33,604 nt of DNA, taken from assembly GCA_039812545.1 (NCBI GenBank), contig JBDIAR010000009.1:1-33604 (forward strand). Reading direction: 5' to 3'. Of this stretch, positions 6,820 through 14,894 are shown one piece after another. The stretch comes from JBDIAR01 sp039812545. GTDB taxonomy: Bacteria; Actinomycetota; Actinomycetes; Actinomycetales; Dermatophilaceae. The stretch's first letter is position 1. Each line of letters begins with the position of its first letter. The translations under genes and the position numbers were made by a program. The notes beneath the pieces are model-generated. The model was given only the letters and a program-made list of their open reading frames with translations, made no database searches and was not told where the DNA came from.

Positions 6820-8169
6820 TCAGCCGGTCACCGGCGCGCGGTCGAGCATCTCGAGGGCCTGCCCGGCCAGCCGTCGGGCCAGGCCCTCGTCGTGTTCGAG
6901 GAGGAGTCCCGCCCCCAGCAGCAGGTATGCCGTGTCGACACCGGTCTGCGGCCCGCGCGGCACGAGCCACCCGGCGCCCTGGTCGGCCAGCGCCGTCGCC
7001 ACCGCTCGAGCGCCCGCCTGACCGGTATGCCGGAAGACTCCTCCCGAGGCGACGACGACGCCGACGTCCTGCAAGTCGCGCGCGGTCGCCCCCGGAGCCG
7101 GGGCGCGGCCGTGTCGACGGATCGCCACCAGCAATGCGGTCGCGGCCAGCCCCGCGTCGGCCTGCGCCTGCTCCGGGGTCGCCGGCAGTAGCCCGGGCTT
7201 GCCGTGAACCAGGTCGGCGTGGTCTCGGACGGCCGGATCGACCTCGATGCCGTCCCGGTCGGCGGCCTCGACGACGGATCGGGCGTTCCACCGCACGCCG
7301 AGATCGCCTTCCACGGTGCGTGCCGAACGCAGGTCACCGGTCACCTCGGCGGTGCCCGTGACAGACGGATCGGCACCGCTGTGGACCCCGACGACGGAGT
7401 ACACGTCGGTCGTCGCGCCGCCGACGTCGACCACCAGGACATCGCTGTCGGCGGCGTCGGCGAGCAGCTCGACGCCGGTTCGCACCGCGTCCGGGGTGGC
7501 GGTTTGGACCAGTCCGGCGAACCGGGGGTCCGCGGACAGCCCCTTGCCGCCGATGACGTGACGGAGGAAGACCTCGCGGATGGCCCGGCGGGCGTCCAAC
7601 GGCCGCAGTCGACCGATCTGCGGCAGGACGTTTTCGGCGACGATGACCGGCCCCGCGGCGCTCAACAGCTCTCGGGCTTCGACGCGGGCATCGAGGTTGC
7701 CGGCCAGGACGACGGGTATGCCGAGCCGGGCGGCCGCGAGCGCCTGCGCGTTGTGCAGGACGACGTCGGCGTTTCCACCGTCGGCACCGCCGACGAGCAG
7801 GACGACGTCCGGGGTGGCGGTCGCGAGCGCGCGCGTCGCGTCGCGATCCAGCGGGCCGGCGGCCACGTGGACGACCTTGGCACCTGCCGAGAGTCCCACG
7901 AGCCGGCCGGCCTCGGCGGTGACGAGGTCCTCGTAGCCGACGACCGCCAGCCGCAGCCCCCCGCCGGCGCTGCTGCACGCGAGGAACTGCGCATCGTGCG
8001 CGTCGAGTCGGTCGGTAAGTTCGTCGACGCCGACCATGACATCCGCGGTCGTCGGCACCTCGGCGAACGCCCGCACCACCGCGTCGTCCGCATCCACAAC
8101 CAGCCCCTTGGTGAACGTGGAACCGATGTCGATGAGCAGGTACGCGGAAGGCCTACGGGCGGACGGCAT
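6820..8169 (-). CDS. MutL/GlmL-type ASKHA ATPase, adenosylcobalamin mutase accessory protein
   Basis: A 449-residue protein of the glutamate-mutase accessory family (MutL/GlmL, PF13941). It opens with LLIDIGSTFTKGLVVD, the phosphate-1 loop of an actin/Hsp70-type ATPase. VVLLVGGADGGNADVV and LVVDVGGATTDVYSVVG are the later glycine-rich motifs. Family members are thought to reactivate or assemble B12-dependent carbon-skeleton or amino mutases. No mutase subunit is present in this window, so its partner is unknown. The ATG is embedded in the GTATGCC motif at 8165-8171. The tandem GNAT gene ends only 17 bases upstream on the same strand, so the two are probably cotranscribed, although no functional link is obvious. 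Length is normal for the family. Confidence 0.8.
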   Translation of the reverse strand: MPSARRPSAYLLIDIGSTFTKGLVVDADDAVVRAFAEVPTTADVMVGVDELTDRLDAHDAQFLACSSAGGGLRLAVVGYEDLVTAEAGRLVGLSAGAKVVHVAAGPLDRDATRALATATPDVVLLVGGADGGNADVVLHNAQALAAARLGIPVVLAGNLDARVEARELLSAAGPVIVAENVLPQIGRLRPLDARRAIREVFLRHVIGGKGLSADPRFAGLVQTATPDAVRTGVELLADAADSDVLVVDVGGATTDVYSVVGVHSGADPSVTGTAEVTGDLRSARTVEGDLGVRWNARSVVEAADRDGIEVDPAVRDHADLVHGKPGLLPATPEQAQADAGLAATALLVAIRRHGRAPAPGATARDLQDVGVVVASGGVFRHTGQAGARAVATALADQGAGWLVPRGPQTGVDTAYLLLGAGLLLEHDEGLARRLAGQALEMLDRAPVTG

Positions 8170-8186
8170 ACGAGGAGCTTAATGAG

Positions 8187-9200
8187 TCACGGCAGACGCT
8201 TCTGCCACTCCCTCAGGTATCCCTCCACGACGTACCCGAGTTCCACGTTGACAGCGATCATCGGCTCGTTGTCGGCGGCGTTCCAGGTACGCCACTGCCG
8301 GATCTGGGGGGCGCGTTCCATGAGTTCGAGGGCGAGCGCGGCCTTGAGGCGCAGGCCCAGTTTGTTGCCCCGGTGTTCGCGCATGACGAGAGTGTCACCC
8401 TGGTATGCCAGGTCCGGCGGTTCCGCCGGGAGGTTGACATCGGAGAAGCCGACGAGCCGGCCCGAGGGAAGGTGCCGGGCCACCGCCTCGATGACGCGTC
8501 GCCCCTGAGCCACCCGTAACGCGAAGTCCTCGCGGACCCGGTCGGCGTCCCAGTCCTGCTCTTCGAGGAAGAGATGACCCATCGGGATGTCGGTGCTCAT
8601 CCGGCGTTGCAGGACAGCGCGATCCGCGAGCCAGTCCTCGGGCAGTCCGTCCCAGGCGATCTCGATGGCGTAGTCCCCCGGCGTGCGACCGGCGTGGTCC
8701 CGCAGGTCGCGCATCCGGGCCGGGTCGACCGGCAGCTGCAGGCCGCGCCGGATGTCGGTCAGGGCGGGTCGATAACCGTGTCGCCTGGCAAAGCGCTCGG
8801 CGGAATCCGTTGCGCCTTCTGGCCATTCGCTTTCGGCGAAGAAGATGGTCCGACCGTCCGTGCGGGCCTGGTCCTCGGCGGTGAGGAGGAGTTCGGCGCC
8901 GATCCCGCGACCACGGGCATCGGGGTGGACGGCCAGCCAGATCGTCGCCGAGGAGTGGTTGTCGCGCAGGGTTTCGATGAGTTCGACTGCGCCGCAGACC
9001 GATCCGTCATCGGCGACGGCTACCCAGGCGACCCGGCGGGTTGTCGTGAGTTCGTGGAAGGCCCGGATCTCGTTCGCCGACCAGGCACTCCCCCGCGGGC
9101 CCCAGATCGCTCGTTGGGCACCGGCATACACCTCGACCGCTCCGAGGAAGAGGTCCTCGTCGGCGGGGTCGAGCGGGTCGATGCGTCGCACCGTTGTCAT
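8187..9200 (-). CDS. Tandem GNAT N-acetyltransferase
   Basis: A 337-residue protein with two GNAT domains. The N-terminal copy has the acetyl-CoA loop HPDARGRGIGAELLLTAE near residue 95-110. The C-terminal copy has REHRGNKLGLRLKAALALEL near residue 275-295, followed by WNAADNEPMIAVNVELGY, the usual strand for the tail of the fold. The double-domain layout recalls mycothiol synthase MshD, but the conserved MshD substrate residues are not recognised and many actinobacterial tandem GNATs are antibiotic or amine acetyltransferases, so the substrate is open. The frame is open upstream to 9488, but that part overlaps the ferredoxin gene; the ATG at 9200 starts the conserved sequence MTTVRRIDPLDPADEDLF. 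It is followed after 17 bases by the MutL-like gene. Confidence 0.82.
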   Translation of the reverse strand: MTTVRRIDPLDPADEDLFLGAVEVYAGAQRAIWGPRGSAWSANEIRAFHELTTTRRVAWVAVADDGSVCGAVELIETLRDNHSSATIWLAVHPDARGRGIGAELLLTAEDQARTDGRTIFFAESEWPEGATDSAERFARRHGYRPALTDIRRGLQLPVDPARMRDLRDHAGRTPGDYAIEIAWDGLPEDWLADRAVLQRRMSTDIPMGHLFLEEQDWDADRVREDFALRVAQGRRVIEAVARHLPSGRLVGFSDVNLPAEPPDLAYQGDTLVMREHRGNKLGLRLKAALALELMERAPQIRQWRTWNAADNEPMIAVNVELGYVVEGYLREWQKRLP

Positions 9201-9241
9201 GCGGTAAACCCTGCCAGACCGGCGCGGCGAACGGCGAGCCG

Positions 9242-9448
9242 CTACCGCGTGAGCCGCAGCGCGCTGCGCGGGCAGTACCGGACGGCCTCTTGGGTGGCCG
9301 GCAGGATGTCGGGGGTGACCGGGTCGGCGACTATCGGGTAGCCCCATTCGTCGAGGGTGACGAGTTCGGGCAGGAGTTCGGCGCACAGACCGGCTCCCTC
9401 GCAGGCCGTCCAGTCGACCCGCAGTCGGGTCGTCGGGTTCGCCCTCAT
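9242..9448 (-). CDS. Small 3Fe-4S type ferredoxin, end of the redox operon
   Basis: A 68-residue ferredoxin. The cysteine pattern is CEGAGLC followed by CP in AVRYCPRSAL, i.e. three ligands with the second position of a 4Fe-4S motif occupied by a non-cysteine. That is typical of the single-cluster 3Fe-4S ferredoxins of actinobacteria that often serve P450s or, as here, flavoprotein reductases. The ATG overlaps the stop codon of the NuoF-like gene (ATGA at 9445-9448), which implies translational coupling and a shared electron path: NAD(P)H or flavin in the NuoF-like protein to this ferredoxin, or the reverse. Confidence 0.88.
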   Translation of the reverse strand: MRANPTTRLRVDWTACEGAGLCAELLPELVTLDEWGYPIVADPVTPDILPATQEAVRYCPRSALRLTR

Positions 9449-10692
9449 CGGACTCCCTCCGAGAATCGGCAATCGCACCGGCCGGCAAGGTGATCGGCGA
9501 CCGCGCCCGGCAGGGCGAGCAGGGTCGCCACGAGGCGGGCCGTGCCGTCCGGATGGGCGCAGGCGCCGCGACCGGCGACCAGCCCGGCCAACTCCGTGAT
9601 CCGTCGGGTGGTGTCGGCCCCTTCGGCCAGCCAACTCAGTTCGCGAGCTAGGGTCGGCAGACCGTTGCGGCACGGCCCGCACCGTCCGGCGGACTCCTCC
9701 GCCAGGTATGCCGTGATCGACGCCGTATAGCCGACGGGACAGCGACCCGAGACGAGCAGGACGATGCCGGCACCGAGCGCGATTCCGGCAGAATGCAATT
9801 CGACCGCATCGACGTGCCGCGCGGTGAGGCTCGCAGCCTCCGTCCATGTCCCGTGGAAGCCACCCATCAGGACCGGACCGGCCAGTTCGTGCGGGCGGAG
9901 CACCTCGGCGAACGAGGCGCCCCTGGGCACCTCGATCACGCGCTCCTCGGCCACGGTGAGCAAAACGGTGCCCGGACGTCCCGGGGAGCCGGCGGCGGCA
10001 TACCGGTCGGCACCGACCAGGGCGGCGGCGGCCAGGTGGGCGAAGGTCTCGGCATTGGACAACAGCGTGGGACGGCTGGCGAGGCCCCGGATCGATTCGG
10101 GTTCCCAGGCGGTGACCGGCAGGGCAGGTCGGCCGGCGAGGAGTTCGAGAACCGCACGCGCCTGGCCCGAGACGAACCGCTCCGGCGCCGCGACGAGCTG
10201 CCAGCGGATCTTGTCGGTGCGGCGTTCGCGCACGGCGGCGTCGAGTGCGGCCAGGGCCGACGGGCGACCCGCGGAGCCGACGACGTGGATGGTCTTCGCG
10301 CCCACCGCCCGGGCGACCAGGAGCGCGCCGTCGAGGACGAGATGCGGGGCCCGGGTCGTCAGCACGGTGTCCTTGGCGCTGGCCGGTTCGCCCTCCGCGG
10401 CGTTGACGACCACGACCGGTCGACGGGCCGCGACGACATTGGCGAGCTTGCGATGGAACGGGAAGCCGGCCCCGCCGCGGCCGGTCAGGTCGATCTGCGC
10501 GGCCAGGGACACCAGCTCCGCACCCGAGAGCCGCGGCAGCGGCCCCCACCGGTTCCGGTGGACCGCCAGGTCGGGTGCGTCGTCGATTCCGTTGAGCAAC
10601 AATGGTCCTGGTATGGCCTGAACGCTGCGGGGCGTCGCGATGGTCGCTTCGGTCCCGGGGAGCGGCCCCGCCGCCAAACTCGTCGCGCTCAT
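9445..10692 (-). CDS. NuoF-like flavo-iron-sulfur oxidoreductase subunit
   Basis: A 415-residue protein resembling the NADH-binding NuoF/Complex I 51 kDa subunit. GRGGAGFPFHRKL (about 71-83) and NAAEGEPASAKD (about 97-108) are the FMN and NADH binding regions. An SLBB-like segment follows, then a C-terminal iron-sulfur region with ESAGRCGPCRNG (about 333-344) and GRGACAHPDG. NuoF has three cysteines in the first of these motifs; here the first is Ala 335, so only Cys 338, Cys 341 and the later Cys remain. The gene overlaps the ferric-reductase-like gene upstream and the ferredoxin downstream in ATGA junctions. Likely role: a cytoplasmic electron entry or exit module for the membrane haem protein. 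Direction and donor cannot be read from the sequence. Confidence 0.8.
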   Translation of the reverse strand: MSATSLAAGPLPGTEATIATPRSVQAIPGPLLLNGIDDAPDLAVHRNRWGPLPRLSGAELVSLAAQIDLTGRGGAGFPFHRKLANVVAARRPVVVVNAAEGEPASAKDTVLTTRAPHLVLDGALLVARAVGAKTIHVVGSAGRPSALAALDAAVRERRTDKIRWQLVAAPERFVSGQARAVLELLAGRPALPVTAWEPESIRGLASRPTLLSNAETFAHLAAAALVGADRYAAAGSPGRPGTVLLTVAEERVIEVPRGASFAEVLRPHELAGPVLMGGFHGTWTEAASLTARHVDAVELHSAGIALGAGIVLLVSGRCPVGYTASITAYLAEESAGRCGPCRNGLPTLARELSWLAEGADTTRRITELAGLVAGRGACAHPDGTARLVATLLALPGAVADHLAGRCDCRFSEGVR

Positions 10693-11237
10693 GTCCAGAC
10701 TCGATCCGCCCGGGTCCGGCCGGCGCGTAGTCGCAGCCCGATCGCGCCCGTCACGAGCACGAGGCTGCCGGCGGTGACGCCCAGACCCACTGGGCTGCGA
10801 GTGTCGCTGCCGATGCCCAGTCCGTGGACCACCGACAGCGCCCACACCGCGTAACTGAGCAGATGCAGGCGGCTCCAGACGACGTCCGGGATGCGGCCGC
10901 GCAACAGGCTCGTCACGACGACGATCCCGAGCAGGTCGAAGGCGAGAGTCCCGAGGGACAGGTACAACGGCTTGTAGGTGGCGCCGTAGGGCAGCACGGC
11001 CTGCCACCAGTCGATCGGCACATAATCGTCCGCGACGGCGGAGACGATGTGCCCGACGAGGAGCACGACGCTGATCCCGGCGACGGCCCGGTGCAGACCC
11101 TGGGTGACGAACCGCGGCCATCGCACCGCGGGGGCGCGCCGTCCGGACAGCACGCCGAGGACGACCGTGAGTGTCATCGTGGCGATCAGCACCAGGCCGG
11201 TCGCCCGGTTGACGAACCACAACAGTTGCGAACTCAT
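10689..11237 (-). CDS. Ferric-reductase-like transmembrane haem protein
   Basis: A 182-residue integral membrane protein with about five to six hydrophobic spans. Histidines fall inside the spans in the pattern of ferric reductase/MsrQ-type domains: GLHRAVAG, LLVGHIVSAV, RLHLLSYAVW and VVHGLGIG, enough to hold two b haems. Such proteins carry electrons across the membrane. The start overlaps the end of apbE (ATGA, 11234-11237) and the end overlaps the NuoF-like gene, so all three are made together. A conserved WWQAVLPYGATYKPLY segment lies in an extracytoplasmic loop. Confidence 0.82.
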   Translation of the reverse strand: MSSQLLWFVNRATGLVLIATMTLTVVLGVLSGRRAPAVRWPRFVTQGLHRAVAGISVVLLVGHIVSAVADDYVPIDWWQAVLPYGATYKPLYLSLGTLAFDLLGIVVVTSLLRGRIPDVVWSRLHLLSYAVWALSVVHGLGIGSDTRSPVGLGVTAGSLVLVTGAIGLRLRAGRTRADRVWT

Positions 11238-12268
11238 CTGGACAACTCCCTGACTCGCGGGCTCGTGGTCGGCGGTATTGCGGTGGGCGGGATCGCCACG
11301 GGCGAGACCCGTTCGGAAAGGTCATCCGGGAGGCCGTCGAGGGCCGCTTCGGGAACCGCGGTAGTCCACGCAGGGGTGCGCTGCACGAAGCCGTCTGCCG
11401 TCACCAGCAGGGCCGCGACGTCCCGGCGAGTCAGCCAGTCGTATGCCGCTGCGCCGAGCACCATGGCGGCGGTGCTGGCCACGTTCGCGGCCACACTCGT
11501 CGAGCCGAGCGCGGTCACCGTGACCCACGGCCCCTGCGCCGGCAGCCCGGTGCGCGGGTCGAGGATGTGGTGCCACTGCGAGCCGTGATGGCGCCAGCGT
11601 CGGGCGCTCACCGAGGAGGTCGCCAGGCCGCCCGCGCCGATCCGAAGGCTAGTGATCGCCGGACCGTGCCCGACGTCGGCGGGCCGGTGGGCGATCACGA
11701 CCGGCCAGAGTTCGTCGGTGCCGCGCACCGCGATATCGCCGCCGAGGCTCACGATCAGGGCCGAACCCGTCTCTTGCGCAAGGCATTCGGCCAACAGATC
11801 TGCCGCGTATGCCTTTCCGGTCGCCCCGAGGTCGAGGAAGGTGTTGTCCGGGACCGTGAGGATGTGGTCGTCCAGGACGATGTCGCGCCAGTTCGCGGCG
11901 CGCCCGGGCAGGCGCGTCGGGGCACCGCGGGACTCGGCACCGGCATACCCGGCGGCGGACAGACGCGCCCCCAAGGTGGGGTCGACGAGTCCGTCCGTCT
12001 CGTGGGCGGCTTCGAGCGCCACCCGCAGGGCACCGGCGAAGACCGGGGAGACCTCGTACCGGCCCGGCCGGGAGTTGACGATGCTCAGTTCGCTGTCGGC
12101 GCGGAACCGGCTGCACGCCAGGTCGACGGCGTCGAGGATCTCGGTCGCCCGGGTCACGGCGTAGTCGGCCGGCTCGGGCTCGGCCAGTCGGATGTGGACG
12201 TAGCTGGCGAACGCGGTGCCGACCACCAGTCCGGGCCAGGTCGGGTCCTCGCGCAGGTCGGCGGGCAC
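11234..12268 (-). CDS. apbE: FAD:protein FMN transferase (ApbE family)
   Basis: A 344-residue ApbE-type protein. The sequence has CSRFRADSELSIVNS, then FLDLGATGKAYAADLLAE, LIVSLGGDIAVRG, and GLATSSVSARRWRHHG with WHHILDPRTGLPA. These are the FAD and metal binding regions of the flavin transferase. ApbE attaches FMN to a Thr or Ser of carrier domains. No signal peptide or lipobox is seen, so it may act inside the cell or lack its export sequence. Starts with GTG two bases after the stop of the 188-residue gene. The last 25 residues are Pro/Thr-rich and probably disordered. No FMN_bind-type protein is encoded in the operon, so its substrate is unclear. Confidence 0.88.
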   Translation of the reverse strand: MPADLREDPTWPGLVVGTAFASYVHIRLAEPEPADYAVTRATEILDAVDLACSRFRADSELSIVNSRPGRYEVSPVFAGALRVALEAAHETDGLVDPTLGARLSAAGYAGAESRGAPTRLPGRAANWRDIVLDDHILTVPDNTFLDLGATGKAYAADLLAECLAQETGSALIVSLGGDIAVRGTDELWPVVIAHRPADVGHGPAITSLRIGAGGLATSSVSARRWRHHGSQWHHILDPRTGLPAQGPWVTVTALGSTSVAANVASTAAMVLGAAAYDWLTRRDVAALLVTADGFVQRTPAWTTAVPEAALDGLPDDLSERVSPVAIPPTAIPPTTSPRVRELSR

Positions 12269-12270
12269 GG

Positions 12271-12837
12271 TCAGGAGCCCGTGCTCGGCGCAGGCGGCGG
12301 TGGAGCGGGTCGTGGGGCGGCGGCCCGCGGCGCGGACTTGGTGACCGTCCTGGTGAGCGTCGTCCGGGCCGCGCTGGTGACGACCGCGCGGGTGTTCGTC
12401 GACCGGGTGGTCGAGCCCGTGCCGTTGCGGGCCGTGGTCGTGGCTCTCGCGCTCGATGCGCTGCCGCCCGGCGCGGCGGCTCCCGGAGAACTCACGGCCA
12501 CGACCACTGCCGGGTCGACGACGGTGCGCTGCGGGCGCTGGATCACGACGGGCGCGACGGCGACCACGGGTTGCGCCTCGACGGCGGCCACCGGGCTTTG
12601 GCCGGCGAGGGCTCGGGTCTTGGCCGCGCGCCGGTCCTGCTCCACGTGGTCCTGGTGTTGGGCGACCAAAGCGGCGACCGCTCCGGTGCCACCGACGAGG
12701 AGGGCAGCCGAGGCGCCCGACGCGACGGCCAGACCCGTCTTGGCCCGGTCTCGACGCCGCGCGCCGCCGCTGCGGTCGGTGCTCTGGTATGTGCTTGCGT
12801 GGTCTGTCACGTCGAGGATCATCGACGCGTCGAACAC
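12271..12837 (-). CDS. Low-complexity single-span membrane protein, first gene of the redox operon
   Basis: A 188-residue protein I do not recognise. The N-terminal part (to about residue 33) is polar and basic (SGGARRRDRAKTG), then comes one hydrophobic segment (LAVASGASAALLVGGTGAVA), and then an Ala/Val/Thr/Pro-rich tail ending PRPAPPPPAPSTGS, probably outside the membrane. The tail has no cysteine and no clear flavinylation motif (Ser/Thr-Gly-Ala-x-Ser/Thr). In related actinobacterial clusters an FMN-binding-domain protein usually stands beside apbE; this protein occupies that place without the domain. The GTG at 12837 has a TGAGG site upstream; an ATG at 12822 is an alternative. No GTATGCC motif occurs in it. 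Confidence 0.65.
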   Translation of the reverse strand: MFDASMILDVTDHASTYQSTDRSGGARRRDRAKTGLAVASGASAALLVGGTGAVAALVAQHQDHVEQDRRAAKTRALAGQSPVAAVEAQPVVAVAPVVIQRPQRTVVDPAVVVAVSSPGAAAPGGSASSARATTTARNGTGSTTRSTNTRAVVTSAARTTLTRTVTKSAPRAAAPRPAPPPPAPSTGS

Positions 12838-13029
12838 AACGAGGCCTCAGGGGCGCGTTAAGACTGGGTTATGCCGGCCAGGTGGACGCCCGTCGCCGCC
12901 GGTGCTCGAGTCGCGCGCTTGACGAACTCTTGACCCGGCGCCGAGGCGGCCTTGACGGACCAGGTCGCATAGTGCCCGATGAGTCGCCCTTCTTCGGCGG
13001 CTCACCTCGGGCTCGTGAAGGAGCAGGTC
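12838..13029. promoter_or_regulatory. Divergent promoter region between the redox operon and the His/Asp-rich protein
   Basis: This 192-base region must drive the leftward redox operon and the rightward secreted protein. It contains three TTGAC sequences on the + strand (near 12919, 12930 and 12952), which resemble -35 elements. None has a convincing -10 at 17 bases. The near-miss GTTATGCC lies near 12869. No symmetrical operator was found. Confidence 0.35.
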
Positions 13030-13578
13030 ATGGCACTCACCAAGAGTCTCGCCGTCGGGACCGCCGTCGGCACCTTCGGCGCGGTGGTCGCCTTCGCCGC
13101 GATCACCGGGAGCCGCACCGACGCGGCGCCGGTGGGCGCGTCGGTGGCGTCGGTTGCGTCGGCGTCCGGCCCTCGCGTGACAGTGAGCACGCCTGCGGCA
13201 ACCGCGGCGACGGTGTTCGCCGACTGCGTCGCCCCCGCCGTCCTCGAAGGCGGCGCCTGTGTGACGCACGTGCCCGGGCCCATCCGCACGGTGGTGCGGA
13301 CCGGATCGGTCGTTGCCGTGGGCTCCGGTTCAAGCCAGGCGGGTGAGCGGTCGGCGGCGCCCCGGGCGAAGACCACCACCGCATCTGCCCCGCGCAGGTC
13401 CGCACCGGCGCCCGGGCCGACCCGCGCAGCGACTCCCACGATCGCGCACCATGACGACGAACACTCAGACGACCACGGCGACGACCACGGGGACGCTCGC
13501 ACCGCGGAGCCGCACAAGACCGAGAAACCGCAGACCCCTGAAACGCACGAACCCGAGAGCACCGACTCGGGCCACTGA
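13030..13578 (+). CDS. Secreted or membrane-anchored protein with His/Asp-rich tail
   Basis: A 182-residue protein with no recognised family. MALTKSLAVGTAVGTFGAVV begins a signal peptide or anchor (hydrophobic to about residue 26). A middle region rich in Ala, Val, Ser and Thr contains two cysteines (FADCVAPAV and GGACVTHV). A basic, Pro-rich stretch follows, and the tail HHDDEHSDDHGDDHGD (about 142-157) is dense in His and Asp. Such a tail is plausible as a divalent-metal binder. It is divergent from the ferric-reductase/ApbE operon, so a link to metal or redox work at the cell surface is possible but inferred. The ATG at 13030 follows GAAGGAG at a normal distance. Its base and amino acid bias is shared with the low-complexity first gene of that operon. 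Confidence 0.65.
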   Translation: MALTKSLAVGTAVGTFGAVVAFAAITGSRTDAAPVGASVASVASASGPRVTVSTPAATAATVFADCVAPAVLEGGACVTHVPGPIRTVVRTGSVVAVGSGSSQAGERSAAPRAKTTTASAPRRSAPAPGPTRAATPTIAHHDDEHSDDHGDDHGDARTAEPHKTEKPQTPETHEPESTDSGH

Positions 13579-13595
13579 CACACCGGACCACGGGA

Positions 13596-14894
13596 TCAAT
13601 CGTGGCCGGGAGGCGTTCCGTCCACCGTCGACGGCAATCGGACGCGAGCCCGCAACCCACCGAGTTCGGCTCGCTCCAAACGCAATTCGCCGCCGACCGA
13701 GTTCGCCAGCCGGCGCACGATGTCCAGCCCCAGTCCGGTCGAGCCCGCCCCGCTCACGCCGCGACGCACCGAGGTGCCGGTCATCCCCGGTCCGCCGTCC
13801 TCGACGTCGATCACAGCCCCGCCGGCGGATCGGGCGACGACGATGCGGACCGGCATACCCTCGAAGGTGTGAGCGAACACGTTGTCCAACAACGTGTCCA
13901 GGAGTTCGGCGAGATCGGCGGCGGGCAGGGCGACCGGCACGACCCCGGCGATGTCCACGTCGAACCGGCGGCCTTGGTCTTCGGCCAGCGGCGCCCAGAA
14001 GGCCGCACGTGCGACCGCGACCGCGCCGGCGTCGCACCCCACCGGTATGCCGTCTCGTACCCGGCGGCGCGCATCCCGGACCACGGTGTCGATGCTGCGC
14101 TGAAGCTGATCGACATGACCGCGAAGGCGTTCTGCGACATCGGAATCCGCCACAAGGTCGGTGTCCAGCCGCAACGCGGTCACCGGCGTCCGCAACCGAT
14201 GCCCCAGATCGGCGGCCTCCTCGCGACCGACTTCGACGAGTCCGTCGATTCGTTCGGCGAGTTGATTGAGCGCGGCGGCCAATTCCCGGGTTTCCGGCGG
14301 TCCGGCGGGACGGGCCCGGGCGCTCACGTCGCCCTCTCGCAGCCGGTGCGCGACGGCCGCGAGATCGGTGACGGGTTCGCTGATCCGGTGGCCGAGCCGC
14401 TGGGCGAACCAGACGGCGATCGCCACGAGGGCCAGTCCGAGGGCGCCGATGGTCGTCCACGCCTGGGCGACCCCGGCCCGCAGTTCGTCGGCGGGGACGT
14501 GTGCCAGGACGACCGTGGTCCCGCCGGAGGAGGCCACCGGGATGACGATGTCGACGCCGTCCTGCGTCGGCTGACTGAACGCGGACCGCTCCACTGTCGC
14601 TTTGCGCACCGAATCACGTTGTGCTGCAGCAGGATCCACGCCTGCCGCCGGACCGTCCGGGAGGACGACCGTGATCTGGGCGCCCTGCTCGACGAGCAAC
14701 TGCGCCACTTGCCGGGCGGCCTGCGGCGTGGCTGCCGAACCGATGACGACGGCCGCGTTCTGGGCCTGCAGGCGGTAGGCCTCGATCGCCCGATCGGAGG
14801 CGATCCCCTGCACCAACAGGCACAGCGGGACGACGAACGCGACGACGACGGCGGAGGTCGCCGCCACGACCAGCCAGGCGATCTGGCGCCGCAT
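13596..14894 (-). CDS. Sensor histidine kinase (HAMP, HisKA, HATPase)
   Basis: A 432-residue membrane kinase. One span at about 7-30, an extracytoplasmic sensor domain (about 31-143), a second span (about 146-165), a HAMP linker (about 166-218), the dimerisation/phosphoacceptor helix with ADLGHRLRTPVTAL (His 232), then the ATPase domain with N box LLDNVFAHT (about 335-343), G1 VEDGGPGM and G2 GSTGLGLDIVRRL. The phosphoacceptor motif is GHRLRTP rather than the usual SHELRTP, so the residue after His is Arg instead of Glu. That substitution occurs in a group of actinobacterial kinases and may affect phosphatase activity. It starts one base after the regulator's stop, so the pair is cotranscribed. 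The signal is unknown. Confidence 0.9.
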   Translation of the reverse strand: MRRQIAWLVVAATSAVVVAFVVPLCLLVQGIASDRAIEAYRLQAQNAAVVIGSAATPQAARQVAQLLVEQGAQITVVLPDGPAAGVDPAAAQRDSVRKATVERSAFSQPTQDGVDIVIPVASSGGTTVVLAHVPADELRAGVAQAWTTIGALGLALVAIAVWFAQRLGHRISEPVTDLAAVAHRLREGDVSARARPAGPPETRELAAALNQLAERIDGLVEVGREEAADLGHRLRTPVTALRLDTDLVADSDVAERLRGHVDQLQRSIDTVVRDARRRVRDGIPVGCDAGAVAVARAAFWAPLAEDQGRRFDVDIAGVVPVALPAADLAELLDTLLDNVFAHTFEGMPVRIVVARSAGGAVIDVEDGGPGMTGTSVRRGVSGAGSTGLGLDIVRRLANSVGGELRLERAELGGLRARVRLPSTVDGTPPGHD

